Positions 16,843 to 26,527 of a stretch of DNA of 64,000 bases are shown here, piece by piece (position 1 is the first letter of the stretch; each line of letters starts with the position of its first letter). The DNA comes from Paenibacillus thalictri (GTDB lineage: Bacteria > Bacillota > Bacilli > Paenibacillales > NBRC-103111). The position numbers were made by a program, and so were the translations under genes. The stretch is taken from positions 102,812 to 166,811 of the forward strand of contig NZ_SIRE01000025.1 of NCBI RefSeq assembly GCF_004307995.1, written 5' to 3'. Under the pieces are notes generated by a model. The model was given only the letters and a program-made list of their open reading frames with translations, was not told the origin of the DNA and searched no databases.

Positions 16843-18978
16843 TTATTCTATTGTAAAATGCAGCGCCGCATACTCCTGAAGCCGCGGAATGGTGACCGAT
16901 ACCAGCAGTTCTCCGTCACCTGACGGCACGGCCGCGCCGCTGCACTGAATGTCCGATTCCTTATGCAAACAAGTAAACCCGGCGAGCCTTGTTCCTTTCA
17001 GCTTGATGTCCACCTGCACATCGTGCACCGGGATCGTCTGCAGCACCGGACGGCGCGGAGCCGCCGTCGTATTGACGGCATGCAGCACATACGATTTCGG
17101 ATCGCCGCCGCTGCGGTTTAAACTCAAATGAACGCTTGCGGGGGCATTGGTCTTCACCGTATAGTCCCCCTGCAGCAAATAGTTCAGCGCTTTTTTTAGC
17201 AGTTCGCTGAAATCGTTGTGCCCGTGTTGCCATACGTTGCGGTCGACGCCATATGGGAAAAATACCGACTCTCCTTGCCCGAACCGGTTCAGCAGCAGGG
17301 TTGGATACTCCGTTTCGTAGCTTCTCAGCCAAGAGCGCTCCGGCGGCTGGGGAAAAATTTGCGGCACGTAAGTAACAGGAGCTTCCGCCGCTTGCGATGT
17401 CACCCGGACAAGCTGCTGCGGCCCCCAACTGGCCAGCAGCGACGTGTTCTCGAAACCGCGGGTGAGCGGATGTTCCCCCCGCACGTATTGGTAGCCCCAT
17501 TGGGAGTTGTCTTTGACGATCCCGGTAAAAGCGCAGCCTAATACATCCCCGAGCGCGTAATCGTGACGCAGCGTGCCGTCCGTCTGCCGCAGCGACGTCT
17601 GGTGGGTCGCTATCAGCTTGCCGCCGGAGCGAACGTATTCGCGGATTATGTCCATCTCCCGATCGGACAAGCAAGCGGCGTTGGCCAAAATCAGCACCTT
17701 GGTGGCGGCCAGCGTTTCCCCGTTCAGCTTGTCGTCGGTCAGCAGCCTGTACTGCACGTGCATATCCGTCAGCACCTGCTCAAGCCCCATCATATGGGTC
17801 AAATACGCATCTTTGCTGCGGTCCGGATTGCCCAGCGCTGCATTGGTCGCCCGCGAGTACAACACGCTGACTTCCCCGGCCGTTTCCTGACCGCTCAGAA
17901 CCTCCTCGTTCAGCTCCATAAACTCATAGATGTCGGCGCACAGCAGCGCATTCCGGCGGTCGTACGTTTTGCCCGGGTGTTGTCCGTTAAACACGCAGTT
18001 CCAGAAGGATCCGCCGGCGCTGATCGCCTCCCACATCCACAAACGCGTTTCCTGGGCGGCTGAAGAAATGTACCTCAGGTCGTTGTTGGTGCCGAGGTGG
18101 CCAAACAGCATCACCGGTGTTTTGTCCGGAGACAAGCTTTTCAAAAATTTAATCAGCGTAGACGGCCCGTTCATCGGTTCATGATTGGCGGTAAACAGCG
18201 GGGTGACAAGAAAATCGAAATGGTCCTTGATCGCGTACAGGTCGTGTCCGTTCGCCTTAAACCGGTCGTGATACAACCCGAAAATTTCCGCCGCATACGC
18301 CTTGTCTTCACCGTATTTTTTGACGACGGCACGGCAGTCGCGCAGATGCTCCATCACGCAGTCCGCTTTCCACTGCCGGTATTCGTCGTAGCTGCTGTCC
18401 ATAAATTGCCCGCCGCGCGGCAGCTCCTTGCCGACCTCCCGGAAATAGCGGTCGGAGCAGCGTTTGCAGTAGCATATCCCGTCTTGGGTATACGAGTTTT
18501 CCCAGATGCCGTCGATATCGTAATGCTCGAATAAGTAGTCGATAAACCGGTATGCATGCTCGTTACGGTAGACGCTTTGATAACACGGCTGAAAAATCGC
18601 GGAGTGCAGCGGATTGTCCCTGATTTTCGGGTCGCCCTGCTCATTCATGCTGAACCAGTCGGGGCGAAGCTCGTATATTTTTTTATCAACCCCGCGAAAA
18701 TCGACGCGTACGACAACCTTCATGCCTTTTTCGTGGCACGCTTCGGTCAAATCCTTCAGCACGTCTTCGCTCGTCATAAACGGATTCGGATTGGCGGTAA
18801 CCAAGTCGTGCCGGAAAAAATCGACGATGCCCCCGCCGTTAATAATGATGCAGTTGGCGTGAATTTGTTCCATATAAGCGGCCACCGAACGGGCGTCGTA
18901 GTTCACGACATCCGGTTCGCGCAGCACGGTTTGCAAAATGCGCAGCTGTTTTTCATACCATTGTTTCGGTTGCGACAT
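16843..18978 (-). CDS. putative glycoside hydrolase, TIM barrel plus GATase-like domain
   Basis: About 711 residues; the ATG at 18978 follows GGAGGTACTTGAT, while the longer open frame has no ribosome site. Residues 1-350 read as a barrel of the alpha-amylase/GH42-like hypothetical family: NANCIIINGGG-like strand, VVVRVDFRGVDKK, the IDGIWENSY segment and a Cys-rich ICYCKRCSDRY that recalls the metal-site Cys cluster of GH42 enzymes. Residues 380-600 resemble the beta-galactosidase trimerisation (class I GATase-like) domain, with VLILANAACLSDREMDIIREYVRSGGK. It has no signal peptide, so it acts in the cytosol on an imported sugar. It ends an operon with an aldo/keto reductase, an amidohydrolase and an importer. 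The exact family number is uncertain. Confidence 0.72.
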   Translation of the reverse strand: MSQPKQWYEKQLRILQTVLREPDVVNYDARSVAAYMEQIHANCIIINGGGIVDFFRHDLVTANPNPFMTSEDVLKDLTEACHEKGMKVVVRVDFRGVDKKIYELRPDWFSMNEQGDPKIRDNPLHSAIFQPCYQSVYRNEHAYRFIDYLFEHYDIDGIWENSYTQDGICYCKRCSDRYFREVGKELPRGGQFMDSSYDEYRQWKADCVMEHLRDCRAVVKKYGEDKAYAAEIFGLYHDRFKANGHDLYAIKDHFDFLVTPLFTANHEPMNGPSTLIKFLKSLSPDKTPVMLFGHLGTNNDLRYISSAAQETRLWMWEAISAGGSFWNCVFNGQHPGKTYDRRNALLCADIYEFMELNEEVLSGQETAGEVSVLYSRATNAALGNPDRSKDAYLTHMMGLEQVLTDMHVQYRLLTDDKLNGETLAATKVLILANAACLSDREMDIIREYVRSGGKLIATHQTSLRQTDGTLRHDYALGDVLGCAFTGIVKDNSQWGYQYVRGEHPLTRGFENTSLLASWGPQQLVRVTSQAAEAPVTYVPQIFPQPPERSWLRSYETEYPTLLLNRFGQGESVFFPYGVDRNVWQHGHNDFSELLKKALNYLLQGDYTVKTNAPASVHLSLNRSGGDPKSYVLHAVNTTAAPRRPVLQTIPVHDVQVDIKLKGTRLAGFTCLHKESDIQCSGAAVPSGDGELLVSVTIPRLQEYAALHFTIE

Positions 18979-19034
18979 ATCAAGTACCTCCATTTGCTGC
19001 TTTATGTTTTTTTTAATCCGGCGATCAAGACGGC

Positions 19035-19904
19035 TCAAACGTAACGGCTGTGCAGCTCGTCCAGATTGATGCGCCCCTCCAGATCATCGGCGATCGCTGT
19101 GTTTTTCCGTACGATGTCGGCGTCCCTCATGCCCATTAACGCAACGTCAACATACGGATTGGACAGCACAAAATGGATTAATGCCGGAGTGTAGTCGAAC
19201 GTATTGGCCGGATTGACCATTTGAATCCAGCGCTGAAACGTGCCCGACGTCGGCGTTCTCATCGTAATAATGCCCATGCCCGCTTTCTCCGCTTCCAGCA
19301 AACTGCCGAACGGGCGGCTTGGCTCATAGCTGTGCTGAAAAATAAAGTTGTAGCAAATCTGCATCGTATCAAACATCCCGCTGCGGATGAAGCGGTAAAC
19401 GGAATCGTTATTGTCTTCGCTCGTAAAACCGATGTATTTTGCAAGCCCTTCCTGCTTCAATCGAAGCATTTCCTCCGCCATCCCGCCTGTCCCCAAAATG
19501 TCATCCGCCTGCTCCTGCGTATACGAATTGCCGTGAATTTGCAGCAGCTCAATCCGATCCCGGCGCAGCCGCTTCAGACTGAGTTCAACCGTTTCCCGCA
19601 GCGACGCACGCTCTCCGTAACTTACCTTAGTGGCGATAAAAAGCGGATGGGAGCCGCTTTCCTTAACCCCCTCCAGTGCCGCGCCCATAATGTCCTCGCT
19701 TTGGCCGTTGCCGTAACCCGGTGCCGTATCATAGTAATTGATCCCGGAAGCAAGCGCCGTTTCGATCGACTCGAACAATTTTTTACGGTCAGCCGGATCT
19801 TCCGGGTCAAACGTATGCAAATAGTTTTTCAAACCAGCCGCCGCCCCGCCATAACCGATGCGGCTGACTTGTTGACCGGTTTCACCTAGTACTGTGTATT
19901 CCAT
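19035..19904 (-). CDS. aldo/keto reductase
   Basis: A 289-residue aldo/keto reductase. The family tetrad is visible: D in NYYDTAPGYG, Y in the same segment, K in IATKVSYG, and H in LLQIHGNS. It has the usual N-terminal TVLGETGQQVSRIGYGG. It would reduce or oxidise a sugar carbonyl with NADPH in the cytosol. The ATG abuts the amidohydrolase stop (AGGTAAATG) and GAGGAGG lies upstream within that gene's end, so the two are translationally coupled. Co-occurrence with a glycoside hydrolase and importer suggests modification of the imported sugar. Confidence 0.9.
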   Translation of the reverse strand: MEYTVLGETGQQVSRIGYGGAAAGLKNYLHTFDPEDPADRKKLFESIETALASGINYYDTAPGYGNGQSEDIMGAALEGVKESGSHPLFIATKVSYGERASLRETVELSLKRLRRDRIELLQIHGNSYTQEQADDILGTGGMAEEMLRLKQEGLAKYIGFTSEDNNDSVYRFIRSGMFDTMQICYNFIFQHSYEPSRPFGSLLEAEKAGMGIITMRTPTSGTFQRWIQMVNPANTFDYTPALIHFVLSNPYVDVALMGMRDADIVRKNTAIADDLEGRINLDELHSRYV

Positions 19905-20903
19905 TTACCTGCCTCCTCTTGCAGCTGATTCATCCACCGCTTTAAGCAAAAACTCCGCCATCGACATGCCTTGCGCAAACTCCTCCGAACGGATATATCT
20001 ATCCAGCAGCCTGCCGTACTGCTGAACGGGAATTTCCCATCCGCGCGGGAAAAAGGGGACATTCCGCTCGCGTTCGAACTGCCGCTCGATCCACTCGGGA
20101 ATGGCGGTCTCCGCCACTTTCGGCATTGGCGGCTCTGCAAACAACAGCTCGCGTACGTTGGTTCCGGCAATACGCGCGAACTGCTCATCGCTGCAAGCGC
20201 CGAGCAGTTCTCTGAACATGCCGACCGCCGCTTCGGCCCGCTCGTTGCGCCAGAACAGCACAGGATATTCGCTGCCCCACATCAGGTGTTCCGGCCCGCA
20301 CTGCTCCAGCGCGTATTCGACCCACGGCTTGTATGGCTCGTGCGGATATTCCGAACCGCACATGCCGAGATTGCGGACCAAGATACCGCAAAAGCGCGGA
20401 TGGTTCATTAGCTCGGCAATAGGGCCGCCGGAGCGCTCGGGGTCGCCGGGGACGAAATCCCCGTACATAAAATGCGGGGCCGCCAGTCTTGCCTGCGGAT
20501 ATTCCTCCAGCCACTGCAAATACAATGCCGCGAGGCGCTGGCTGCGGCAGCTGTCGATGCCGTACGCCCAGCGTCCTCTGCGGCCGATTTCGGCCAGCAA
20601 CGCGGGGTTGTCCGCGGCTTCGCGCTGATCGAGCCGGATGCCAAGCGCCCCGGCATCCATCTGCAGCTTGACGGCGGCAAGCCGCTGCTCCGGCGTTTCG
20701 CCGAACGGGATGCCAATGCCGCGCAGCCGTCCGGGGTAAACGCGGGCCGCTTCCATCAGCGTGGCGATGTCGGGGACACGCGGCCCCAGCACCGCGGCGG
20801 CATGCCGGATGTCATGAACGTCCATATAGCGGATCAGCTGCGCAAGCGACCCAAAGCGCGGCAAACCGACATGGGCGTAAGCGTCGGAAACGTTCCATTG
20901 CAT
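19905..20903 (-). CDS. amidohydrolase-superfamily (family 2) hydrolase, atypical metal site
   Basis: A 332-residue protein with the layout of amidohydrolase family 2: an N-terminal DAYAHVG segment where DxHxHxG is usual, a central LAAPHFMYGD strand with His, and the HLMWGSEYPVL block equivalent to the conserved GSDYP. The first His of the HxH pair is replaced by Tyr, so metal binding may be altered. The family hydrolyses lactones, amides or decarboxylates aromatic acids; here a lactonase for a sugar lactone is plausible by context with the reductase. The start follows AAAGGAGATGAG. No closer function can be assigned. Confidence 0.7.
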   Translation of the reverse strand: MQWNVSDAYAHVGLPRFGSLAQLIRYMDVHDIRHAAAVLGPRVPDIATLMEAARVYPGRLRGIGIPFGETPEQRLAAVKLQMDAGALGIRLDQREAADNPALLAEIGRRGRWAYGIDSCRSQRLAALYLQWLEEYPQARLAAPHFMYGDFVPGDPERSGGPIAELMNHPRFCGILVRNLGMCGSEYPHEPYKPWVEYALEQCGPEHLMWGSEYPVLFWRNERAEAAVGMFRELLGACSDEQFARIAGTNVRELLFAEPPMPKVAETAIPEWIERQFERERNVPFFPRGWEIPVQQYGRLLDRYIRSEEFAQGMSMAEFLLKAVDESAARGGR

Positions 20904-20979
20904 GGGGGCTCATCTCCTTTTAATTTAAAATGAAACAGTACGCTGTAAGCTTATGCGGGATTTTCCCCGGCATGACTTT

Positions 20980-21852
20980 CTAACCTTTGACGGCCCCAAG
21001 CGTCATGCCTTTGATCAATTGATCTTTAATGATCAAATAAAACACGATCATCGGCACAACGGCAAAAACAATCGAAGCGGACATCATCCCGTAGTTGATC
21101 CCATTCTCGTCCTTCGTAAAAGCGAGTGTGACGGACAACGTCCGGTAAGCTTTGTTCGTCAGCATAATAAGCGCCAGCAAATAATCGTTCCAGACCGCCA
21201 CAAATGCCAAAATCAATACCGTCACGATCCCGTTCCGGCTCATCGGCACAGTGATGAGGGTGAACATTTTCCAGGTGCCGCAGCCGTCGATGATTGCCGA
21301 TTCGTCCAGTTCGTGCGGGATGGCGCGCATAAACATCACAAGCAAAAACAGCGAAAGCGGCAGCTCGCCGACCACGTAGCTGAGCACAATCGAATATTTA
21401 TAACCCAGCAGATGAAGGTCGTTAAACAGCTTGAAGACCATCGGCAGAACGGTAATGCCCGGCACAAAAATCGCTGCGGCAAAAAACATGTAGATGTACC
21501 CGCTTGCTTTAAAGCGAAACCGGGATAACGCAAACGAAGCGGGCAGCGCTACCGCGAGCAGCAATGCCAACGTCACAAACGTAATGCTGAGCGAATTGTA
21601 GAACGCTTTCGGAATGTTGGAAGCGGTAATGACTTTGGCATAATTGCTGAAGTCGAAGCTTTCCGGAATAAGCCGGATGCTTGTCAATATTTGATCCGTA
21701 TTGCGGAACGAATTGCTGGCGATCCACACCAGGGGCAGCAGCGTAAATACGGAATGCGCAATCAGCACCGCATATTTTACGGCAACACCCAGCATTCCCG
21801 AGAAAGATCGGGAGGACCGCCGTACCTTTTCCTTGGACGCCGCGATTTCCAT
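20980..21852 (-). CDS. carbohydrate ABC transporter permease (MalG type)
   Basis: About 290 residues and six membrane segments. The EAA loop is ESAIIDGCGTWKMF and the C-terminus QLIKGMTLGAVKG is typical of MalG-type permeases. The ATG at 21852 follows AAAGGAGGTGCGCAG; an upstream in-frame start lacks this site. It pairs with the MalF-type permease at 21899-22768 and the lipoprotein at 22860-24224. This set belongs to the MalFG/UgpAE branch, unlike the LplBC-type sets elsewhere in the window, and may thus carry a smaller sugar. Confidence 0.9.
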   Translation of the reverse strand: MEIAASKEKVRRSSRSFSGMLGVAVKYAVLIAHSVFTLLPLVWIASNSFRNTDQILTSIRLIPESFDFSNYAKVITASNIPKAFYNSLSITFVTLALLLAVALPASFALSRFRFKASGYIYMFFAAAIFVPGITVLPMVFKLFNDLHLLGYKYSIVLSYVVGELPLSLFLLVMFMRAIPHELDESAIIDGCGTWKMFTLITVPMSRNGIVTVLILAFVAVWNDYLLALIMLTNKAYRTLSVTLAFTKDENGINYGMMSASIVFAVVPMIVFYLIIKDQLIKGMTLGAVKG

Positions 21853-21898
21853 AAACTGCGCACCTCCTTTGCCTCTTAAGCTCATCTAGGCTTTGCGG

Positions 21899-22768
21899 CT
21901 ACTCTTTCACGCTCGTTAACTTGCGGAACAACACGGTAACGATGAAGGAAAACAGAAATATCGCAAACGCGATCGCCGTGCCGTAGCCGTATTTCAAACT
22001 AACAAAAATCGTATCGTACATATAAGTGGCCGGCACCTGCGTGGACGTTCCGGGTCCCCCCTTGGTCATAATAAACACGTAGTCGAAATTTTTAATCGCC
22101 CCGGTAATCGCAAGGATGATGCAAATTTGCAAAATCGGCCAGACGAGCGGAACCGTAATCCGCGTAAACAGCACCCATGCCGTGGCCCCGTCGATTGTCG
22201 CCGACTCGTAAATTTCCTCCGATATGTTTTGCATCCCCGCCAGCAAAATAATGAAAAAATAACCGATCGTATGCCAAATCGGAGCGGCGATCACCGCGTA
22301 AAAAGCTGTCGTTTTATCCCCCAGCCACGTTCGGGCCAGCTGGCCCAGGCCGATCTGACGAAGCACGCTGTTCAAAAGCCCTGCGTCCAGGTCGTAGATC
22401 AGCGTAAACATCAGCGCAATCGCGGCCGTCGAGATGACAACCGGCATAAAAAAGGCCGACGAGAAAAACTTCGAACCGCGCACCGGCCTGCGCAGCATGG
22501 AAGCAAGCACAAGCCCCGAGCCGACTTTAAGCAAAATGGCGAGCAGCGCCCATATCAGCACTTTGCCGATACCGCCGATAAATGTCGGGTCACTCGCCAG
22601 ATTTACATAGTTTTTTATGCCGACATAGGTGATTTTGCCGAATCCGTTCCAGTCGAAAAAACTGTAATAAAACGTCTTTAAGAACGGAACGATGAAAAAC
22701 GTGCAATATAAAGCGAGGGCCGGCAGCAAATACAAAACAATGACGTGACGATATTTGAGCTGTCCCAT
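21899..22768 (-). CDS. carbohydrate ABC transporter permease (MalF/UgpA type)
   Basis: A 289-residue permease with an N-terminal membrane segment (VIVLYLLPALALYCTFFIVP) and the EAA loop ESATIDGATAWVLF. The start follows GGAGGGACTGACCG, 91 bases after the solute-binding gene ends. It forms the heterodimeric channel with the next gene. As with the other sets no ATP-binding subunit is encoded nearby. Confidence 0.9.
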   Translation of the reverse strand: MGQLKYRHVIVLYLLPALALYCTFFIVPFLKTFYYSFFDWNGFGKITYVGIKNYVNLASDPTFIGGIGKVLIWALLAILLKVGSGLVLASMLRRPVRGSKFFSSAFFMPVVISTAAIALMFTLIYDLDAGLLNSVLRQIGLGQLARTWLGDKTTAFYAVIAAPIWHTIGYFFIILLAGMQNISEEIYESATIDGATAWVLFTRITVPLVWPILQICIILAITGAIKNFDYVFIMTKGGPGTSTQVPATYMYDTIFVSLKYGYGTAIAFAIFLFSFIVTVLFRKLTSVKE

Positions 22769-22859
22769 CGGTCAGTCCCTCCCTGCCGGACGGCGTTTGT
22801 GAATTGGTTTGGATAAGCTCCGCAACAGCGGAGGGGGATTCGTCATCCCCCGGTCCCGG

Positions 22860-24224
22860 CTATTTCGCCGCTTTCGGATTAAAAATTTTATCCATTTCCT
22901 GAACGAATTTGTCCGCTTTGATTTCTCCCGCCAAAAAGGAGCTGATAAGCGGTTCGAATTTGGCCCGCTGATCCGGTGTCATATAAGAAGGAAGCCACTT
23001 GTTGCCGGGCGCCGATTGCGCGAGCTTCAGCCCTTCGGTGGCCAGCCGGCCGAATTTTTGCGGGTCGATATTTGCACCCAGCTGCGGCACGGTCTGCTGC
23101 CCTTTTTCCGCATATATTTTAGCCTGCTCTCGCGAGGCGAACCGCTTCACCAGCTCTTCCAGAAACGGACGTTTGTCCTTGTCGCTCCAGCCTTTGGAGC
23201 CCAGGTAAAACAGTTGGGTCAAGTCCTTCTCGTAATTTTGCGTTTTCTGCGCGCCGCCCGGAATCAGCGGAAATTTTATCTGTACAAGCTTATCTTGAAC
23301 TTCCGGTTTGATGCTCGACATGGACGACGAGTTGTCGATAAACATCGCCGCTTTGCCGGTATTCAGATATTTCGATACCGCCACATCGCCCGCGATCGCA
23401 ATCGCGTCTTCGGGCACATTGCCCACCAGCAAATCCTGCAGCATCTGAGCCGCCTTCTGCGTATCCGGATTGTTGAACGGCTCTTTGCCCAAAATGATAT
23501 CGCGCATCCGGTCGTTGCCCAGCACATTGCTGAACACGTAATCAAACGTGCGCACCCCTTGGCTGTCACCTTTGACACTGATGCCAAACGGCAGCACGCC
23601 TTTGGCCTTCAGCCCTTTGACCGCCGACATCCATTCGTCCCATGTGCTCGGAATCGCGATGCCTGCATTGTCGAACACTTCTTTATTGGCATAAATTGCG
23701 GTGTAAAACATCGTCCCCGGGATGCCGTACGTTTTGCCGTCCAAGGTCGCTGTTTTCCAGGCGCTTTCGTCGAATAACTCCTTAAAAAACGGATCGGATT
23801 TTACCCAGTCGCTCAAGTCTGCAACTTTGCCCGCTCGGGCAATTTCGTCTAGGCCGAATCCGGGATCAAGCCGCCAGTAGTTGAACATATCGGGAATCCG
23901 GTCGCTGACGGCATCCAGCTTGATTTTCGTAATATGGTCGTTGCCCGGCGTTTCCTCGACTTCAATCGTTACATTCGGATAATCCTTGCGGAATTGGTCG
24001 AGTGTGTCCTTCACGATTTGCGTCATCGGACTTGTGCCGGTCCAGTTTGTGGCGAATCGCAAGGTTACTTTCTTGTCTTTGCTTGGGCCCGAGGCGGTAC
24101 TCGTCTGGGCAGACGGTGCCGATCCAGCTTGCGAACCTGCGGGCTTGCCCGTTTCTCCGGACGGCGAGCAGCCGGCGGCTGCGGTAAGGCTTAACGCCAG
24201 TGCGATGGTTAATGTTTTTTTCAT
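22860..24224 (-). CDS. extracellular solute-binding lipoprotein
   Basis: A 454-residue lipoprotein with lipobox TAAAGC (Cys 19), a Ser/Gly/Thr-rich spacer, then a family-1 solute-binding fold that opens with VTLRFATNWTGTSPMTQIVKDTLDQF and shows DGKTYGIPG, a motif common in MalE-like sugar-binding proteins. The ATG follows AAGGAGGGATAACT. It is first in the minus-strand unit SBP-MalF-MalG-amidohydrolase-AKR-glycoside hydrolase. The DNA upstream is the 98-base repeat array, so its promoter lies in or beside that array. Confidence 0.92.
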   Translation of the reverse strand: MKKTLTIALALSLTAAAGCSPSGETGKPAGSQAGSAPSAQTSTASGPSKDKKVTLRFATNWTGTSPMTQIVKDTLDQFRKDYPNVTIEVEETPGNDHITKIKLDAVSDRIPDMFNYWRLDPGFGLDEIARAGKVADLSDWVKSDPFFKELFDESAWKTATLDGKTYGIPGTMFYTAIYANKEVFDNAGIAIPSTWDEWMSAVKGLKAKGVLPFGISVKGDSQGVRTFDYVFSNVLGNDRMRDIILGKEPFNNPDTQKAAQMLQDLLVGNVPEDAIAIAGDVAVSKYLNTGKAAMFIDNSSSMSSIKPEVQDKLVQIKFPLIPGGAQKTQNYEKDLTQLFYLGSKGWSDKDKRPFLEELVKRFASREQAKIYAEKGQQTVPQLGANIDPQKFGRLATEGLKLAQSAPGNKWLPSYMTPDQRAKFEPLISSFLAGEIKADKFVQEMDKIFNPKAAK

Positions 24225-24310
24225 AGTTATCCCTCCTTGTGAGAAATCGCCCCCTCAATCCCCCCGCCGGGGGACCCCAGGCGCTGCGCCCTGGACCCGC
24301 CACGGTAGAG

Positions 24311-24640
24311 CGGCGGTGTGCCTCGGGTCCCGCGTTTGTCGCGCCTTGTCTTCGCATTCGCTCGACTTGGGCGTGACACGCTCTACTGCGGCGCGGTAAC
24401 GCGGGGCGCGGCGGTGTGCCTCGGGTCCCGCGTTGGTCGCGCCTTGTCTTCGCATTCGCTCGACTTGGGCGTGACACGCTCTACTGCGGCGCGATGACGC
24501 AGGGCGGGACTATGTGCCCCGGGCCCCGCGTTGGTCGCGCCTTGTCTTCGCATTCGCTCGACTTGGGCGTGACACGCTCTACTGCGGCGCGGTGACGCGG
24601 GGCGCGGCGGTGTGCCTCTTGCTCGCACCTTGTTGCGCCT
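24311..24640. repeat. 98-base tandem repeat array, about 3.3 units
   Basis: The marker GTGTGCC/ATGTGCC recurs at 24316, 24414, 24512 and 24610, an exact period of 98. Within each unit TCTTCGCATTCGCTCGACTT and GGGCGTGACACGCTCTACTG are nearly invariant. Because 98 is not a multiple of three, the reading frame changes in each unit, so it is not coding. A decayed copy may follow at 24620-24680. It occupies the gap between two importer operons. Confidence 0.9.
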
Positions 24641-24699
24641 TGCTTTCGCTTCGCTTAGCAGCGTCGCAACTGCGCTTAAGTCTCCACTACCCTGCATCT

Positions 24700-26409
24700 C
24701 TATTTCTTCTTAACGCTTTTGTACCAATCATTGACTTCCTGCGTGATGGCGCTGCCGCCGGAAGATTCCCAGCTCTTGACGAATTTGTCGAATTCATCGA
24801 GCGGTGCTTCGCCATAGATGATTTTGGCGAAAGTGTCCTTTTCCAGCGTCTTCAAGTTGTCTCCTCTCGATTTCATCGTTTTGGTCGGAGGCGCGGTGAA
24901 GTTTTCGCGGTACGACGTATTTTTCAGCTCCAGATTAACCGTCGCTGCCTGCAGTCTCGGCGCATCGGCAATCAGGCTCGACCTAACCTCGAACTGGTTG
25001 GTCGGGCCGTTGCCTTTAGCCAGGTTGGCGTAAGCTTCCATCTGCGACGAAGGGATACGCGCCGCTTCGAAGGTGAGCGTATACTTTTGCGGAATGACGC
25101 GGCCGCCGGGGATTTTGTTCGTATCGGCCGTCGGTTTGCCGTCGACTATCGCGTAGTCGTAGCCTTCCTTGAACTGGTACTGGAACTCGTCGCCTTTTTG
25201 CGGCCAAGCAAAGTGCTCGAACAAATAGTTCTCGTAGACAAAGAAAGCTTCAGGATGTTTGGCGTTTTTGTTGATCAGCACGGCGCCGCTGAAATTCAGA
25301 TTGCCTTTACGGCCTTGTTTGCCGTCAGGTCCCTTCGGGATCGCATACGCTTTGAATTTTGCTCCCGGCACGTTTTTTTGCAGATCGGCCAGCGGGAACA
25401 GTGTCATCCAGTGCGGGCCGCCGATAATCCCAACTTTGCCGGAGGTAAACAATGAAGACGCTTTCGAATCGTCCTGCAGTGCGGCTTCCTTATGAATGTA
25501 ACCTTTGTCCATCCATTCCTTCATCTTGCCGAGCGCCAGCTTCGCTCCCGGCTGCACCGAGCCGTACGCCAGTGTGCCGTCGGGCTGTTGGTTCCATATT
25601 TCCGCGACCGTGCCGTAAGCGCCGAACAGCCAACTCGCGCTTGCCATGCCCGCATTCAGCGAATCGCGGAAGCCGAAGGCCACGCCGTATGTATCTTTTT
25701 TGCCGTTGCCGTCCGGATCCTGGTTGACGAAGGCATCCATAATTTTTTCCAAATCGGCGATCGTTTCCGGCGCTTTCAAATTCAGCTTCTCCATCCAGTC
25801 TTCGCGAATGTACAAGATCGTATCGTCGTTCCATGAGTATTCCGGTATCGGAATGGCATAAGCGCCGTCGGAACGCATAAACGGATACCACATGGACGGG
25901 TCTTCGTTGACCGCCTTCTTGTACATCGGGGACGCATATTGCTCCCACAGTTTGCCGACTTCCATAAACTTGCCGGTATCGATCAGATCGTTGGCTAGCT
26001 GCGTATTGCGTACGGCGACAACATCCGGCATCTCCTCGTTCGCCGACAAAGCGAGGCGCAGTCTTGTTTCAAACGCTTTGTTCGCTTGCGGAGCGGTCCA
26101 GTTGTATTTCAGCTGGATGCCGAGGCGATCCATAGCCCACTTGGTGTGCACGTTGTTTTCCATCGTTTCGCCATTTTTAAACGTCGTCGAAGAAGTAATT
26201 TCGGCGATCGTCGACAGATCGATCGGCGGATCGTATTTGCCGTCTTTAAACGGCGCTGTATACTTAATGCCCTGCGATGGAGCGGCTCCGCTATCCGCTG
26301 ACGGAATTTTGGGCGGCTCAGCGGGCTGTCGGCTGCAAGCTGCGGCAAGCAGACACGTCGATGCAAGCAGCAATGGCAGCGTTCTCTTTTTCAACAACGT
26401 TGTTCTCAT
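24700..26409 (-). CDS. extracellular solute-binding lipoprotein (LplA/YtcQ-like)
   Basis: A 569-residue lipoprotein. I choose the ATG at 26409, six bases after GGGGG; an ATG 18 bases upstream is possible. The signal peptide ends in LLAAAC with the lipidated Cys at 25, followed by a Pro/Ser-rich spacer and a long family-1 solute-binding fold (KLNLKAPETIADLEKIMDAF, DPDGNGKKDTYGVAF). The DPDGNGKKDTYG calcium-loop-like motif is characteristic of the LplA group. It works with the LplB/LplC permeases encoded upstream. Between it and the LplC gene lie 118 bases of strongly AT-rich sequence. Confidence 0.92.
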   Translation of the reverse strand: MRTTLLKKRTLPLLLASTCLLAAACSRQPAEPPKIPSADSGAAPSQGIKYTAPFKDGKYDPPIDLSTIAEITSSTTFKNGETMENNVHTKWAMDRLGIQLKYNWTAPQANKAFETRLRLALSANEEMPDVVAVRNTQLANDLIDTGKFMEVGKLWEQYASPMYKKAVNEDPSMWYPFMRSDGAYAIPIPEYSWNDDTILYIREDWMEKLNLKAPETIADLEKIMDAFVNQDPDGNGKKDTYGVAFGFRDSLNAGMASASWLFGAYGTVAEIWNQQPDGTLAYGSVQPGAKLALGKMKEWMDKGYIHKEAALQDDSKASSLFTSGKVGIIGGPHWMTLFPLADLQKNVPGAKFKAYAIPKGPDGKQGRKGNLNFSGAVLINKNAKHPEAFFVYENYLFEHFAWPQKGDEFQYQFKEGYDYAIVDGKPTADTNKIPGGRVIPQKYTLTFEAARIPSSQMEAYANLAKGNGPTNQFEVRSSLIADAPRLQAATVNLELKNTSYRENFTAPPTKTMKSRGDNLKTLEKDTFAKIIYGEAPLDEFDKFVKSWESSGGSAITQEVNDWYKSVKKK

Positions 26410-26527
26410 CATCATCCCCCATTTCATATTTCACCATGAGTATATCAATCAGCATATATATTTTATATACAAAATTATCTATATCCATATCAATCTATCC
26501 AGCGATTCGCATAAGCGGCATCCGATA

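Noticed and set aside
24311..24640. CRISPR array
   Set aside because: The whole 98-base unit is repeated without unique spacers and no cas genes are present.
23962..24697. Arg-rich minus-strand frames over the repeat array
   Set aside because: Frame changes in each 98-base unit and no conserved protein features.
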